NCBI RefSeq assembly: GCF_020497125.1
Contig: NC_059080.1
Span: 68,740,618 to 68,804,617, forward strand
Source: Mauremys mutica
Lineage: Eukaryota > Chordata > Testudines > Geoemydidae
Reading direction: 5' to 3'
Length of the DNA: 64,000 nt
The notes beneath the pieces are model-generated. The model worked only from the letters and a program-made list of their open reading frames with translations, searched no databases and had not been told where the DNA came from. Shown piece by piece: positions 22,094-33,206 of this stretch. Positions within the stretch are counted from its first letter, which is position 1. Every line of letters starts with the position of its first letter. Position numbers and translations under genes: made by a program.

Positions 22094-23075
22094 CACAGCT
22101 CAGCCTGAAACATTAAGAGGAGCTATGGAACATGGACATTTTTGTCAATAGGAATTTTGCCTGAGAATAGCAGGAAAGGATGCTAGAGGTCAACTCATGT
22201 CTCTTTAATTATGTTTATAGAAAGTGTTGGTTGCCCGTACTCAGTTACACATTAGCTAGATTTTTATTTGAGCTGTGTTCTTGTATGCAGTTGCTACTGT
22301 TAAAAAGTTAGTTTTTGCCAACAGTTATCAGGGCAGAATCTCAGATTTCACCTTTTTTCCTATTCTAATAGTGATATCTGTTTTAACTGTTATCATTATA
22401 TTCTACTGGTATGTTTATAGTATTCTTGCATGGGGGGAACTACAGTAACTGTTGGCAAAATGTTTTAATGGACACAACTGCAACTGCAGTACAGGAACAA
22501 CTGTGTATTTCAGTGGCATGAATGGGCAACCATGGAATAGCACCACCAGAATAGCAGTTGTATTATAATGAGAAGTTTCTAACAAATAAAACACACAGTC
22601 ATTGACAAAAACCCAAATCTTCTCAATCATTTAACGAAGCAAAGCAATGGGTTAAAACCATGAAGGATTTTGCAGCAAAACATGGAAAGGACTGGTAAAA
22701 CGGAAACTAGCTTGAATTTAAACTGAAGCTGTCCATTCTACTGCCAAGTTCGTCTGATTCCTTAATCAACTGGGGCCTTGTTTCACAGTCAATCATCAGA
22801 GACTTAAGAAAGTAGTTCAAACAAATCTGTAATGGGAGAGTCACAAAGGATGTCTTTGCTGTGGCTGTCTCTACCTAGAATATGTGATTTTATGGGACAG
22901 GGGTTTCTCTCAGTGGTGTTTCTATAGCACTGGAGTACAATACACAATAGTGCTATAGGATACTTTCATTACTGAGCTCCTAGTAATTTAAATACGTATT
23001 TAATTACGGCAAGTATTGTAGGAGACCCAGCAGCGAGCTTTTACATCAGCACTTGACTCCCTTTCTCATCCTTAA
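22094..23075. other. No recognisable feature
   Basis: Unique-looking AT-rich sequence. Confidence 0.45.
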
Positions 23076-23246
23076 AAAGAACAGGAGTACTTGTGGCACC
23101 TTAGAGACTAACAAATTTATTTCAGCATAAGCTTTTGTGGGCCCACAAAATTTATGCTGAAATAAATTTGTTAGTCTCTAAGGTGCCACAAGTACTCCTG
23201 TTCTTTTTGCGGATACAGACTAACACGGCTGCTACTCTGAAATTTC
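23076..23246. repeat. Head-to-head PLE tails forming a palindrome
   Basis: The left arm 23076-23145 ('gaacaggagtacttgtggc', 'agactaacaaatttatttc') is followed directly by its reverse complement at 23146-23210, then 'gcggatacagactaacacgg' and 'ctgctactctgaaa'. The same tail sequence occurs at 28594-28968, where it follows Penelope-like coding remnants. The hammerhead-like box has been lost at the centre of the palindrome. Confidence 0.8.
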
Positions 23247-24849
23247 TCATCCTTGTCGAGGTCAGGAATTAGTCTAAAGAGGCAGGGTATCTAAGCGTCT
23301 CAGTCTGTTAGAAGTCAAATTCCTTCCCACCCCCTTGATTTTCCACAGCAGCCTTGATGTTTGCTTAGGGTTTTAGCCTCTAAGAAAATTCTTTATTCCA
23401 GTTTTAGCTACTTAACAGGGCTTTTGACTATCCTGATTGTTCTGCTTTTATTAGTAACTGTAAATGCAGACAGCAAAATGCATGTACTAGAGATCTGATT
23501 GTTCTGCAAAACTTTGAAGTTCCCTCTTTAATGGCATTCTTTGATGTCACTATTTTAAAAAAGGCTCTTTGAAAACGTTAAACATATTCTTGCTTTAAGG
23601 TTTATCTTTCACTGCTTGATACACCATTATCATTAATGTAAAAAATCTTTTCATTGTTAGCTACTTTAAACACCATCAGCAGCTGTGATTTAGGGGCACT
23701 TGACAGTGACCTGCCTGACTGTGGGGCAGTCTCGTTTTTCAGCCTTAAGTGCTTGCAAAGGAAGGAAACAGCACTGTGGGCAGAGATGTACTACAATGGA
23801 AACAGAACAAAAACGGGGGGAAAGGGTCAGATCAAAACCAAGAAAGGATATGCAAGCAAGAATCTGCTAACAGTAACTCTAAAGAGAGGAGCAGAAAGAT
23901 TAGAAAGAAAATATGTGGCTGTTATGTGATCTTTGGTCACAGCCTCAGGTACTTTCCATGACAGTGGTAAATAAAGCTGCATTTCTAGAACTGTGCTGCA
24001 TTTGAAAGAAATAGATATCAGTGTTTATAGTAGAAGGAGCAGTACTACATCGCTGCAGTGAGAGTAAGTGCATGAGTATTATTCCATGCAGCATTCCACC
24101 TATATGACCATATGGAATTCTATGTATACTGTATGTAAACGCTTCGGGGCCTGGAATTCTGTTTGTAGCAGCTCAGCTATTGTACAGCATTCTATAAACT
24201 TACTGTATTATGTAAATAATGAAGAAGGACAAGATTCTGACCTATCCTGAACAGCCTTCCTGTGTCACCAGCCTGTGCATAAAGGAAAGAAAAGCAGCTT
24301 TAGATGTGTGGATGGGGAATAGGAGGTAAAGTCAGGGAACAGGCAGAACCTTAGCACCTGCCACAACAGCTGAGCCAGTGTGGAAAGGAAAATAATCTAT
24401 TGATGGCATGGATTAGATTGTATCAATATCAGATTACTGTCTCACAGAAGCAAGAGAGGAGCAAGGGAGAACCAGGGAACAGATTGTGATTCTTTCTGTG
24501 GAGGAGTTACATGCTGCCCCTTACTCAGGGCTCCAGGTAAAGCTACAATCTAGCCATAAGTGAGCACTGGGCAGCCAGGAAGGGTCTGAAAAGCCTCATT
24601 TCACAGAAAAATAAACATTCACTCTGTAACCCATAGCAAATACTGTATGTCTGAATATAAAAACAACACCACTCTTTTAGAATGCAAAACATATGAGCAG
24701 GATAGAGAAATGGAAGCTGGAAAGAGACCCCTAATCTTTTCCCGATACTTGCTCCAGCTGCTTTTATCCACCCTGATCTTTTCAGTATATTCAACACCAG
24801 CAACAGAACCTAGAGGACTCAATCCCTTCTTCCCACGACTAATTATCAA
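23247..24849. other. No recognisable feature
   Basis: Unique-looking sequence. Several short open frames on the plus strand (for example 23654-23929) show no domain and low complexity. Confidence 0.45.
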
Positions 24850-25113
24850 CAGGGCCGGCTCCAGGCACCAGCGTAGGAAGCAAGTGCTTGGGGCGGCCAA
24901 TTCAAAGGGGAGGCACTCCGTCCGGTATATGGGCAGCACATCCAGGTCTTCGGTGGCAATTCGGCGGTGGGTCCCTGATTCCCTCTCTTCCTCTTTGAGC
25001 TGCCACCGAAGAAGTGGCATGATTTAGCTGCCACCAAAGTGCTGCCGCTCGTCTTTTTTTTTTTTTTTTTTTTTTTGCTGCTTGGGGCGGCAGAAAAGCT
25101 GGAGCTGGCCCTG
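24850..25113. mobile_element. hAT MITE, CAGGGCCGGCTC family
   Basis: Termini CAGGGCCGGCTCCAG and CTGGAGCTGGCCCTG form inverted repeats with one mismatch. Flanking octamers ATTATCAA and ACTACCAA match at 6 of 8 positions, consistent with a decayed hAT target duplication. Same family as 46864-47207 ('gcttggggcggc' near the end). An internal T run occupies about 25055-25076. Confidence 0.75.
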
Positions 25114-25220
25114 ACTACCAAATATTCTCAGCTCCATAAAAACAGCACACTAATCCATTCCATTCCCCCTGCCAGCTTGTGCTACCCACCCTGGTACCCC
25201 CCAGAACTCTCATCTTACCA

Positions 25221-25949
25221 TAGGGTTGCCAGGTGTCCGGTTTTCGACAGGAACGCCCAGTCAAAAAGGGACCCTGGCAGCTCTGGTTGGCACAGCCGAC
25301 TGGGCTGTTAAAAGTCCAGCTAGCAGCGCAGCAGGGGCCCAGGGCTAAGGCAGGCTCTCTACCTGCTCCGGCTCTGTGCTGCTCCTGGAAGCAGTTACCA
25401 GGTCCCTGCGGCCCCTAGGCACTGGGCGACCAGGGACTAGGAGGTGCCGCATGCTGCTCCAGCCCCAAATACTGGCTCCACAGCTCCCATTGGCCGAGAA
25501 CTGCGACCAATGGGAGATGTGGGGGGCGGTGCCTGTCGGCGTGAAGGCAGCGCTCACCGCACAGAGCCGTCCAGCCGCCCATGCACCTAAAGGACACAGG
25601 GATATGCTGGCCTCTTCCTCAGAGCCGCAGTAAGCGCCACCGGGATCCCACACTCACCCCCACACCCCAACCCCCGGTCCAGCCTGGAGCCCCCTGCTGC
25701 ATCCCGAACACCTCATCCCTGGCCCCACCCCAGAGCCCACACCCCCGCGCCCACACCCCCAGCCGGAACCCTCACCCCTCTGCACCCCAACCCCCTACCC
25801 CAGCCTGGTGAAAGTGAGTGAGGTTGGGGAAGAGTGAGCAATGGGGGCAGGGGATGGAATGAGTTAGGGCGGAGACTCAGAGAAGGGGCGTGGTAGGGGC
25901 ATGGCAGGGGTGTTTGTTTTTTTGTTTGATTAGAAAGTTGGCAACTCTA
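25221..25949. mobile_element. hAT-type element, 729 bp, TAGGGTTGCCA termini
   Basis: Termini TAGGGTTGCCAGG and TTGGCAACTCTA are flanked by a perfect 8-bp duplication TCTTACCA (25213-25220 and 25950-25957). It is GC-rich and has no transposase. The stretch 25640-25920 (C-rich 'accccaaccccc' runs, then 'gaaagtgagtgaggttgggg') is shared with the element at 33207-34200, which has unrelated termini. Confidence 0.88.
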
Positions 25950-25957
25950 TCTTACCA

Positions 25958-26904
25958 CCACCTTTCAATCCCCTCCTTAAACTCCACACAGAAAACATAT
26001 ACAGTACATTTGCAACATTCATGTGACAAATAGCTGTCACATGCTGATTGAAAGGTTTGTTCTGCACAGAGCGAGTAGAAGCGACCTAGGCACGGCTGTT
26101 CCTTTCTGCTGACATGTTAGCTCCTTGAGCAAACACCTTCTTGCATAGATAACAATTTCTGGAAAATATTTACCTCAAGAACTGCACAGGTCTTATTTAA
26201 AACCCAAGTACACAAAAGAATAAGATGACTTAAAATCACTTATTTTGCCAGTGGGAAAGTATTGTTATTTGCATTGCAGTAGGACTAAAAGACACCATCA
26301 GAATCAGAGCGCCATTGTGCTAGGCACTGTCCAAATGCATAGTCCCTGTCCTGAAAAAGTTTGAAGTCTAATTTGAAATAAGAAACAACAAGCATGCGTG
26401 ACAACAACAGAAGTCAAAGTGGGGAGGGAGGACAAGGGCAAAGAAAATAAAATCACTTAGTTCCATAGATACCTAGTGCACAAATGGCTGCTCCAAACAG
26501 TGACATTTTTTAAATAAATAAAATCAAGTATTCCAAACAAACCATCATTAGTTGGCTGAGTTCTTACAAATAAAATTATTAATAAAAGCTCCAGTCCTCA
26601 GGTCTGGCTGATCTGTGCTTAGTGCAAGGCCCAAGGTTGAGAAGGATGAGGAAATAAAGGTGGTTTTAAACCAACTTCATGTTTCTCTGATCCAACAGAG
26701 TGGCCAATGGTCGGTTCGGCCCCTGGTGTAATTAAGAGCTGTCTCAGGACTGCTCTTAGTTATGCTGGGTTCAGCCTCATGGCTGCTCTGAGTTGTACTA
26801 GGTTGCAATGTCCCCTGGACATTATACAAACTGGGTATCACTGGAACATAGCATGATCTAGCCACATCCTCTCCTCCCTCAGTATAACCTTTACGTTTGA
26901 GACA
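25958..26904. other. No gene; MIR/L2-like remnant
   Basis: Around 26310-26420 'cattgtgctaggcactgtcc' and 'tagtccctgtcctgaaaaag' resemble a MIR/L2 tail. Otherwise unique. Confidence 0.45.
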
Positions 26905-27448
26905 AAAAATGTTGATAAATGTAAAGTAATGCATACTGGGAAACATAATCCCAACTATACATACAAAATGATGGGGTCTAAATTAGGGATTACCATTCAA
27001 GAAAGAGATCTTGGAGTCATTGTGGATAGCTTTCTGAAAACATCCACTCAGTGTGTAGCGGCAGTCAAAAAAGCTAACAGAATGTTAGGAACCATTAGGA
27101 AAGAGATAGATAATAAGAGAGTAAATATCATAATGCCCCTATATAAATCCATTGTATGACTACACCTGATCACCCCATCTCAACTCTTTGCCAGGGGATG
27201 TTGCGAATGCCAAAACTATAACTGGGTTCAAAAAAAAATTGGGCAAGTTGATGGAGAATAGGTCCATCAATGGCTATAAGTCGAGATGGTCAGGGATGCA
27301 ACACCATGCTATGGGTGTCCCTAAGCTGCTGACTGCCAGATGCTGAGACTGGATGACAGAGGATGGATCACTTGATGATTGCCCTGTTCTGTGGGCTAGA
27401 CAGACCATTGGTCTGACCCAGTATGGCCATTCTTATGTTCTTACGGAT
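26905..27448 (+). mobile_element. CR1 LINE 3' end with internal deletion
   Basis: Carries a CR1 ORF2 C-terminal remnant ('gtaaagtaatgcatactggg', 'gatcttggagtcattgtgg', 'gcagtcaaaaaagctaacag') and the CR1 3' end 'ctgacccagtatggcc' and 'attcttatgttctta'. The text jumps near 27178, indicating an internal deletion. 5'-truncated and non-coding. Confidence 0.8.
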
Positions 27449-28149
27449 GGTAGAGTGCTTCATAGAGCCAACAACTCTGGGTCTATGCCAGCGGGGCATT
27501 CTGGAATTTACACATATACCAGAAGTGAGAGACCTGTCTCATACTGCATTTATGAATATGGTATAGGTACACAAAGGGCTGTCTATGGGTTTATCCATGT
27601 CACAGAATTTTAATTATGTTTCAACATGGCTGTGAACAATCAAACTTGGTGACATGGTGCTGACTCTGCCTTAGTGGTCAGCCTCTTACCAGGGCAATTT
27701 GTGTTTAGCATCCCATCAGCTAAATGTGATTAATCCCTGGACGGCCAGTTTAATCACAACTAGCTGCCATAATACAGAGCAAGATTTGCTCTGCTCCACA
27801 TTGACTGCTTCACTGTGGTCAGTATCACATCATCAAACTCAAACGTGTTCAAATATGATACTGCTTTGTAAAATGACACAAGCCCTTTGATTAAATAAAG
27901 TAAAAATACCACAGGATATTGAAAAGGTAGTGGCTGGTTAAACAGTGACTTAAGTCCACTGCTTAATAGCATCATATAATCAAATAAAGCAGAATAAAAT
28001 AGATTTAAATTAAGGGACATAGCTTAATGATTTTTTAAAAAAAAAATACTGATTCTACATCACCATCTGCTAATTTCTGAAACAGGCACACTGTACCAAG
28101 CTGTACACTGTGATACTGATTTAGGAAAACACTTAAGCGGTATGCTTAA
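27449..28149. other. No recognisable feature
   Basis: AT-rich unique-looking sequence. Confidence 0.4.
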
Positions 28150-28725
28150 TTTTAAGCAGATTCTGAAGACCATCCTCAATCATCAAAATGCTTTCCTGAA
28201 TCAAAAAAAAAACAGTGGGAGAACACTTCAACCTCTCTAACCACTCAGTGACAGACTTGAAGGTGGCAATTTTGCAACAAAAAACTTCAAAAACAGACTC
28301 CAAAGAGAAACTGCTGAACTTGAATTAATATGCAAACTAGATACTATTAACTGTGGTCTAAACAAAGACTGGGAATGGTTGGGTCATTACACCAATTGAA
28401 TCTATTTCCCTATGTTAAGTTCTCCTCACACCTTCTATGGGCCATCTTAATTATCACTTCAAAAAGTTTTTTTTTTCCTCCTGCTAACGATAGCTCATCT
28501 CAATTGATTAGACTCTGCCTGTTGGTATGCATACTTCCACCTTTTCATGTTCTCTGTATGTATAAATATCTCCTGTCTGTGTGTTCCATTCTATGCATCC
28601 GAAGAAGTGAGCTTTAGCTCATGAAAGCTCATGCTAAAATAAATTTGTTAGTCTTTAAGGTGTCACAAGTACTCCTGGTTTTTTTTTGCGGATACAGACT
28701 AACACGGCTGCTACTCTGAAACCTT
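28150..28725 (+). mobile_element. Penelope-like element 3' part, decayed
   Basis: Positions 28210-28400 are a decayed GIY-YIG C-terminal coding remnant matching the copy at 56646-57389: 'gacttgaaggtggcaatttt', 'gagaaactgctgaacttg' and 'actgtggtctaaacaaag'. The 3' UTR follows, then the tail from 28594: 'catccgaagaagtgagc', 'tgaaagctcatgct', 'gttagtctttaaggtg' and 'cggatacagactaacacgg'. The tail contains the hammerhead-like CCGAAGA-stem-GAAA motif. This copy links the tail sequence to Penelope-like coding sequence. Confidence 0.78.
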
Positions 28726-28744
28726 TCCTGAATATTTATACATA

Positions 28745-28878
28745 CAGATTTCAGAGTAGCAGCCGTGTTAGTCTGTATCCGCAAAAAAAACAGGAGTACT
28801 TGTGGCACCTTAAAGACTAACAAATTTATTGTAGCATGAGCTTTCGTGAGCTAAAGCTCACTTCTTCGGATGCATCCG
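28745..28878 (-). repeat. PLE tail, inverted copy
   Basis: Reverse complement of the preceding tail, separated from it by about 20 bp. It ends in 'gctcacttcttcggatgc', where it meets the next plus-strand copy at a perfect 24-bp palindrome (28862-28885). Confidence 0.85.
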
Positions 28879-28968
28879 AAGAAGTGAGCTTTAGCTCACG
28901 AAAGCTCATGCTACAATAAATTTGTTAGTCTTTAAGGTGCCACAAGTACTCCTGTTTTTTTTATACAT
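28872..28968 (+). repeat. PLE tail, third copy of the cluster
   Basis: Begins at 'gcatccgaagaagtgagc', keeps GAAA in 'ctcacgaaagctcatgc' and runs to 'acaagtactcctg'. With the two preceding copies it makes a plus-minus-plus array. Confidence 0.85.
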
Positions 28969-29783
28969 ACAGAGAGTTTTTGAAAAGGAGCCATAGAGTT
29001 TGTCTCTCTCAGCATTTATCTGATGAGAGGTTCCTCCCCCTTCCCCCCTTCAGAACAACAACTCAAATGAGAACTAAAACTTGTATAACTGAAGACATTT
29101 TTTTATAGAATGCCTTCCTACTGTAATTTCTTCCCTAGATCTTGGTTGAAAAATGCAATTCTAAAGTTTTGGGTTTTTATTGTTTAATTTTAAAAAAGCA
29201 TTTCCAAAAAAGAAAAGGCTTGCAAGTTAATACTAGAAAAAGAAAGCAGAAGATTTTGTGTAAAGCAGCAGAAAGCTTGAAAGATTTCTTGGAATCTTGG
29301 AAAATAAGTTAGTGAAATCCAATAAATACAAAACTAAATTGCTTTGTATATTTTGCTAGGGTAAGATAGGCTTGTGTATATTAACACCACAACATAAAGG
29401 GAAGTAATAAAACATTTTATATTGCTTCCATTTGTGTAAATTAGTAGAGCTATAAAATACATTATTGAATAAACTACAGTTGAAATGAATAAGTGACAAA
29501 GTTTCCATGTAACATTGTCTTTTTTTGGCTTACTGACCAAAAAGAGCTTAAAGAATTATTTTGTTTTTTTTAGGGTGACTTTTATTTTTATAAGATCAGC
29601 AGTCAATACTAGATTATCAGCATCACCACTTTTGTTTAATTTAAGAACCGTAGACTTTGAACAAGTTTCATACTTTAGTTTTATGCATGTTGTTGTAGGA
29701 TAGTTTAATTTTTTTTCCACATCATGGAACTGCTTAATGGAAACAAATGCATTAGAGCATAAAGGTGGATGAAACTGGCATAG
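28969..29783. other. No recognisable feature
   Basis: Very AT-rich unique-looking sequence. Confidence 0.45.
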
Positions 29784-29791
29784 TTCTAGAC

Positions 29792-30126
29792 CAGGGGTCG
29801 GCAACCGGTGGCTCGCGGCTCGCCAGGGTAAACACCCTGGCGGGCCGGCCCAGTTTGTTTATCTGCAGCGTCGGCAAGTTCGGCCAATCACGGCTCCCAC
29901 TGGCCGCGGTTCGCGGTCCCAGGCCAATGCGGGAGGCAGGAAGCAGCGCGAGCCGAGGGATGTTCTGGCCGCGGCTTCCTGCCTCCCGCATTGGCCTGGG
30001 ACCGCGAACTGCGGCCAGTGGGAGCCGCGATCGGCCGAACTTGCTGATGCGGCAGATAAACAAACCAGGCCGGCCCGCCAGGGTGCTTACCCTGGCGAGC
30101 CGCGAGCCACCGGTTGCCGACCCCTG
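29792..30126. mobile_element. hAT foldback element, 335 bp
   Basis: Starts CAGGGGTCGGCAACC and ends GGTTGCCGACCCCTG. The two arms (about 29792-29945 and 29970-30126) are near-perfect reverse complements over roughly 155 bp, separated by about 20 bp ('ccgagggatgttctgg'). Flanking octamers TTCTAGAC and TTCTAGAA (7 of 8) fit the hAT preference for nTCTAGAn. GC-rich and non-coding; open frames on both strands are by-products of composition and symmetry. Same length as 32515-32849. Confidence 0.92.
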
Positions 30127-30134
30127 TTCTAGAA

Positions 30135-32189
30135 TCAGCATGGATATACAAAGGAAGTTATAAAGGAATAATTAAGACAGGGAGATATGAAAGCTGGATA
30201 TTTCTCCAGCAACTAGAATCATTACCTTACATTTTGGAGGTAACACTATATAATGAATGCGGACAATATTCACCCTGTGGAAAGTATTTGCCAAGGGTCT
30301 GGGTCTGCCAAATACTCATTTATTATGTGAGGAGTCATATTGACTTCTCTGGGACTAATTGCAGAATAAGGGAATACTAAATATGAATAAAGGTGGCAAA
30401 CTGAGGCCTAATATAACCTAGCCCTAGACTTAGGACAAAACCAAGTATTTTCATTGCATATCCACATTCAGATCCAATAAGAATATTCTGTGTAGCATTT
30501 CTAATTCTTCCTACTTTGTAATAATGTTAATAGGAGGAGATGGACTGATGCATGCCATGTGGATGATAATATTCTAGGAAGCTTCAGTTAATACTGAATA
30601 GAAAGTAGCTTGAACTGTGTCTCTCTGTCCATGAGAACATACTTGAAAGTCAATATTGATAATAGTCTGAAAGCAAAGTAAAAATAAAATAGGTATATAA
30701 GGAAGAGCAACATTTTATATGCTACATTTTATAACCATAAAATGCTTGCCAGGCAGGCAAATTTAGGAAAGAGAAAAGTTGGTAATTCAAAAGAAAGCAA
30801 GAAAATAACCACCATCAATTTAACTCTGTCACAAATAATCCTAGAGCCAATTCTTCATAATAGGTTGCTAATTAAAGGAAGAAATGAATTAGCAAGTAGT
30901 AAAATATCTATATACAGACCAAACCTTTACTTGCTGAAACATGGTCACAGATTCTGGCCAAACGCACAAGTGGTTTCCAAACAGGTGCATGCCTCCATTG
31001 CTAAAGTAGCAGCAATATGGGCCTGGATCCTGGGTCACAGAAACCCAGTGCACAGATTATTGCAGACAGGAACATTGGTAATCTGCATGCTGGTGTGGGC
31101 CCGAGTGCCATTACCATCTCAAAAGCGTGCACAGACAAAAAAAAGGCACATCAAATGCCTCCTGATCCCATAGATTGTGCCCTTGGATCCCACCATCAGG
31201 CCTCTCTTACTGGGCTTTGGCAAGAGAAGACCCACACTTTCAGATTCTTTGTTAGGGCCCTCTGTAGTTGGCCAGAATTTGGCCCATAAAAATGAAAGGA
31301 AACATGTAGCAGGCAGAGAGTTTTGTTTTATACCTCAGGCTCTAACTGCACTCCAAAAATACAAGCTCAATTCACTAATTCATTGATTCAAACAAGGATG
31401 AGTTGCCTGTGATTACATGGTGTGGGGTGGGTCAGGCATTTCACATGATTGCTATATTCCTCAAAGAAGTCTAAGTTTTCAACTTGATTATGCAGTCAGT
31501 AATTAATGAAGAGCCATATACGATGAAAAACCAATTTCCACAGGAGTCAGATGATCTCCCTGGTAGCCTGGTTTGATTTTTGTCAGTTCTAGTTATTTTG
31601 GAAGGATCGGAAGAAGAATAGATGTTTCTGTGATCAGTACAATTATTATTAATTATTCCTGAACAATTTGATATCAGCAACATTAATTTTACTAGGCATT
31701 AGATCAATGTGCTTGGTAGCTCAGTTAGCAGTTTAAAACACCTATCAGAGGTACAGAAAATGATGTGGCCTCCTACATTAGGCTTATGCTATTCTCATTC
31801 CACATGCAGATTTTTTATTTACTTATTCAGATATATATACTGAGCACACATGAACTCTAAGAGAATAAAAAAAAACCCAAAAACAAAAAGCAGTGCACCT
31901 ACCTACAGAACTTAGTCAAGTCCACAACCACAGAACTTAAACTGAGAGAAGAAAAAGACCCCTCCTTTACTTCTTTCCAATACAAACAAAAATGTTATCC
32001 AAACCCAGACAGCCCAGCCTTTAATCTCTGCCAGTCATCCCAGCCATCACTCATCCAAATGGGTCTTCCAGAACCCTGAAGATTATCACTGAAGGACAGC
32101 ACTGAGAGTTTGGGCATACGTCAAGAGTAGAACATGACCCAGAATGATGAGTAACTAAAGATACTGGGCCAGATTCAACTACTGTGTTA
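30135..32189. other. No recognisable feature
   Basis: AT-rich unique-looking sequence. The frame at 30742-31173 has no recognisable domain. Confidence 0.4.
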
Positions 32190-32456
32190 AGTATCAGAGG
32201 GATAGCCATGTTAGTCTGGATCTGTAAAAGCAGCAGAGTCCTGTGGCACCTTATAGACTAACAGACGTATTGGAGCATGAGCTTTTGTGGGTGAATACCC
32301 ACTTCGTCGACTGCATGTAGTGGAAATTTCCAGGGGCAGGTATATATATGCAAGCAAGAAGCAGGCTAGAGATAACGGGGTTAGTTCAATCAGGGAGGAT
32401 GAGGCCCTCTTCTAGCAGTTGAGGTATGAAAACCAAGGGAGGAGAAACTGCTGCTA
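32190..32456 (-). mobile_element. Penelope-like element tail
   Basis: The plus strand reads 'agccatgttagtctggatc', 'gtcctgtggcaccttatag', 'gagcttttgtgggtgaat', 'acccacttcgtcgactgc', 'gcaagcaagaagcaggctag' and 'aaaccaagggaggagaaac'. It parallels the PLE at 56475-56710 through the 3' UTR to the edge of the coding region. The hammerhead-like box is CGACGA-stem-AAAA (GAAA lost). Confidence 0.8.
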
Positions 32457-32885
32457 GACGAAGTGGGTATTCACCCACGAAAGCTCATGCTCCAATACAT
32501 CTGTTAGTCTATAACAGGGGTCGGCAACCGGTGGCTCACGGCTCGCCAGGGAAAGCACCCTGGCGGGCCGGCCCGGTTTGTTTATCTGCCGCGTCGGCAA
32601 GTTCGGCCGATCGCGGCTCCCACTGGCCGCGGTTCGCGGTCCCAGGCCAATGCGGGAGGCAGGAAGCGGCGTGAGCCGAGGGATGTTCTGGCCGTGGCTT
32701 CCTGCCTCCTGCATTGGCCTGGGACCGCGAACCGCAGCCAGTGGGAGCCGCGATCGGCTGAACTTGCCGACGCGGCAGATAAACAAACCGGGCCGGCCCG
32801 CCAGGGTGCTTACCCTGGTGAGCCGCGAGCCACCGGTTGCCGACCCCTGGTCTATAAGGTGCCACAGGACTCTTTGCTGCAACTA
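32457..32885 (+). mobile_element. Penelope-like tail, inverted partner, split by a hAT element
   Basis: Starts 'agacgaagtgggtattc', keeps 'cacccacgaaagctcatgc' and 'ctgttagtctataa', then is interrupted at 32514 by the 335-bp hAT element. It resumes at 32850 with the duplicated octamer and 'ggtgccacaggactctttg'. It stands head-to-head with 32190-32456. Confidence 0.85.
32515..32849. mobile_element. hAT foldback element, 335 bp, second copy
   Basis: Same termini, arm structure and length as 29792-30126. The flanking octamer GTCTATAA is perfectly duplicated (32507-32514 and 32850-32857). Removing the insert and one octamer restores a continuous PLE tail, which proves the insertion event and its order. 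Non-coding and GC-rich. Confidence 0.95.
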
Positions 32886-33206
32886 CTGTGTTGTAACACT
32901 TTTGTCTTCAATGGAGTTATTCTAGCGTAACTAAAATCAGAATCTAGCCACCCCTCTTAATTCCTGAAGTCCAGGGCTGCATCTTCAGTAAGTACATATA
33001 AAAAGAACATGGAATTGTTTCTTACCAGCAAGTTTGCAGATCATTTAGTAGAATTAAGTACTTTTTTGTATGCCATAATGAATCCTCAAGGGAGGAAAGC
33101 AAATTTTTAGACACTGGGCAAATCATAGAATCATAGCACTGGAAGGGACCCTGAGAGATCATCTAGTCCAGTCCCCTGCACTCATGGCAGGATTAATTAT
33201 CTAGAC

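Noticed and set aside
24647..25027. 126-residue frame as a possible gene
   Set aside because: It runs from unique DNA into the hAT MITE at 24850 and shows no domain.
29752..30163. Paired 129- and 132-residue frames on opposite strands
   Set aside because: The two proteins are nearly the same because the DNA is a palindrome; they are by-products of the hAT foldback element.
30742..31173. 143-residue plus-strand frame as a host gene
   Set aside because: No domain, no splice context and composition like the surrounding intergenic DNA.
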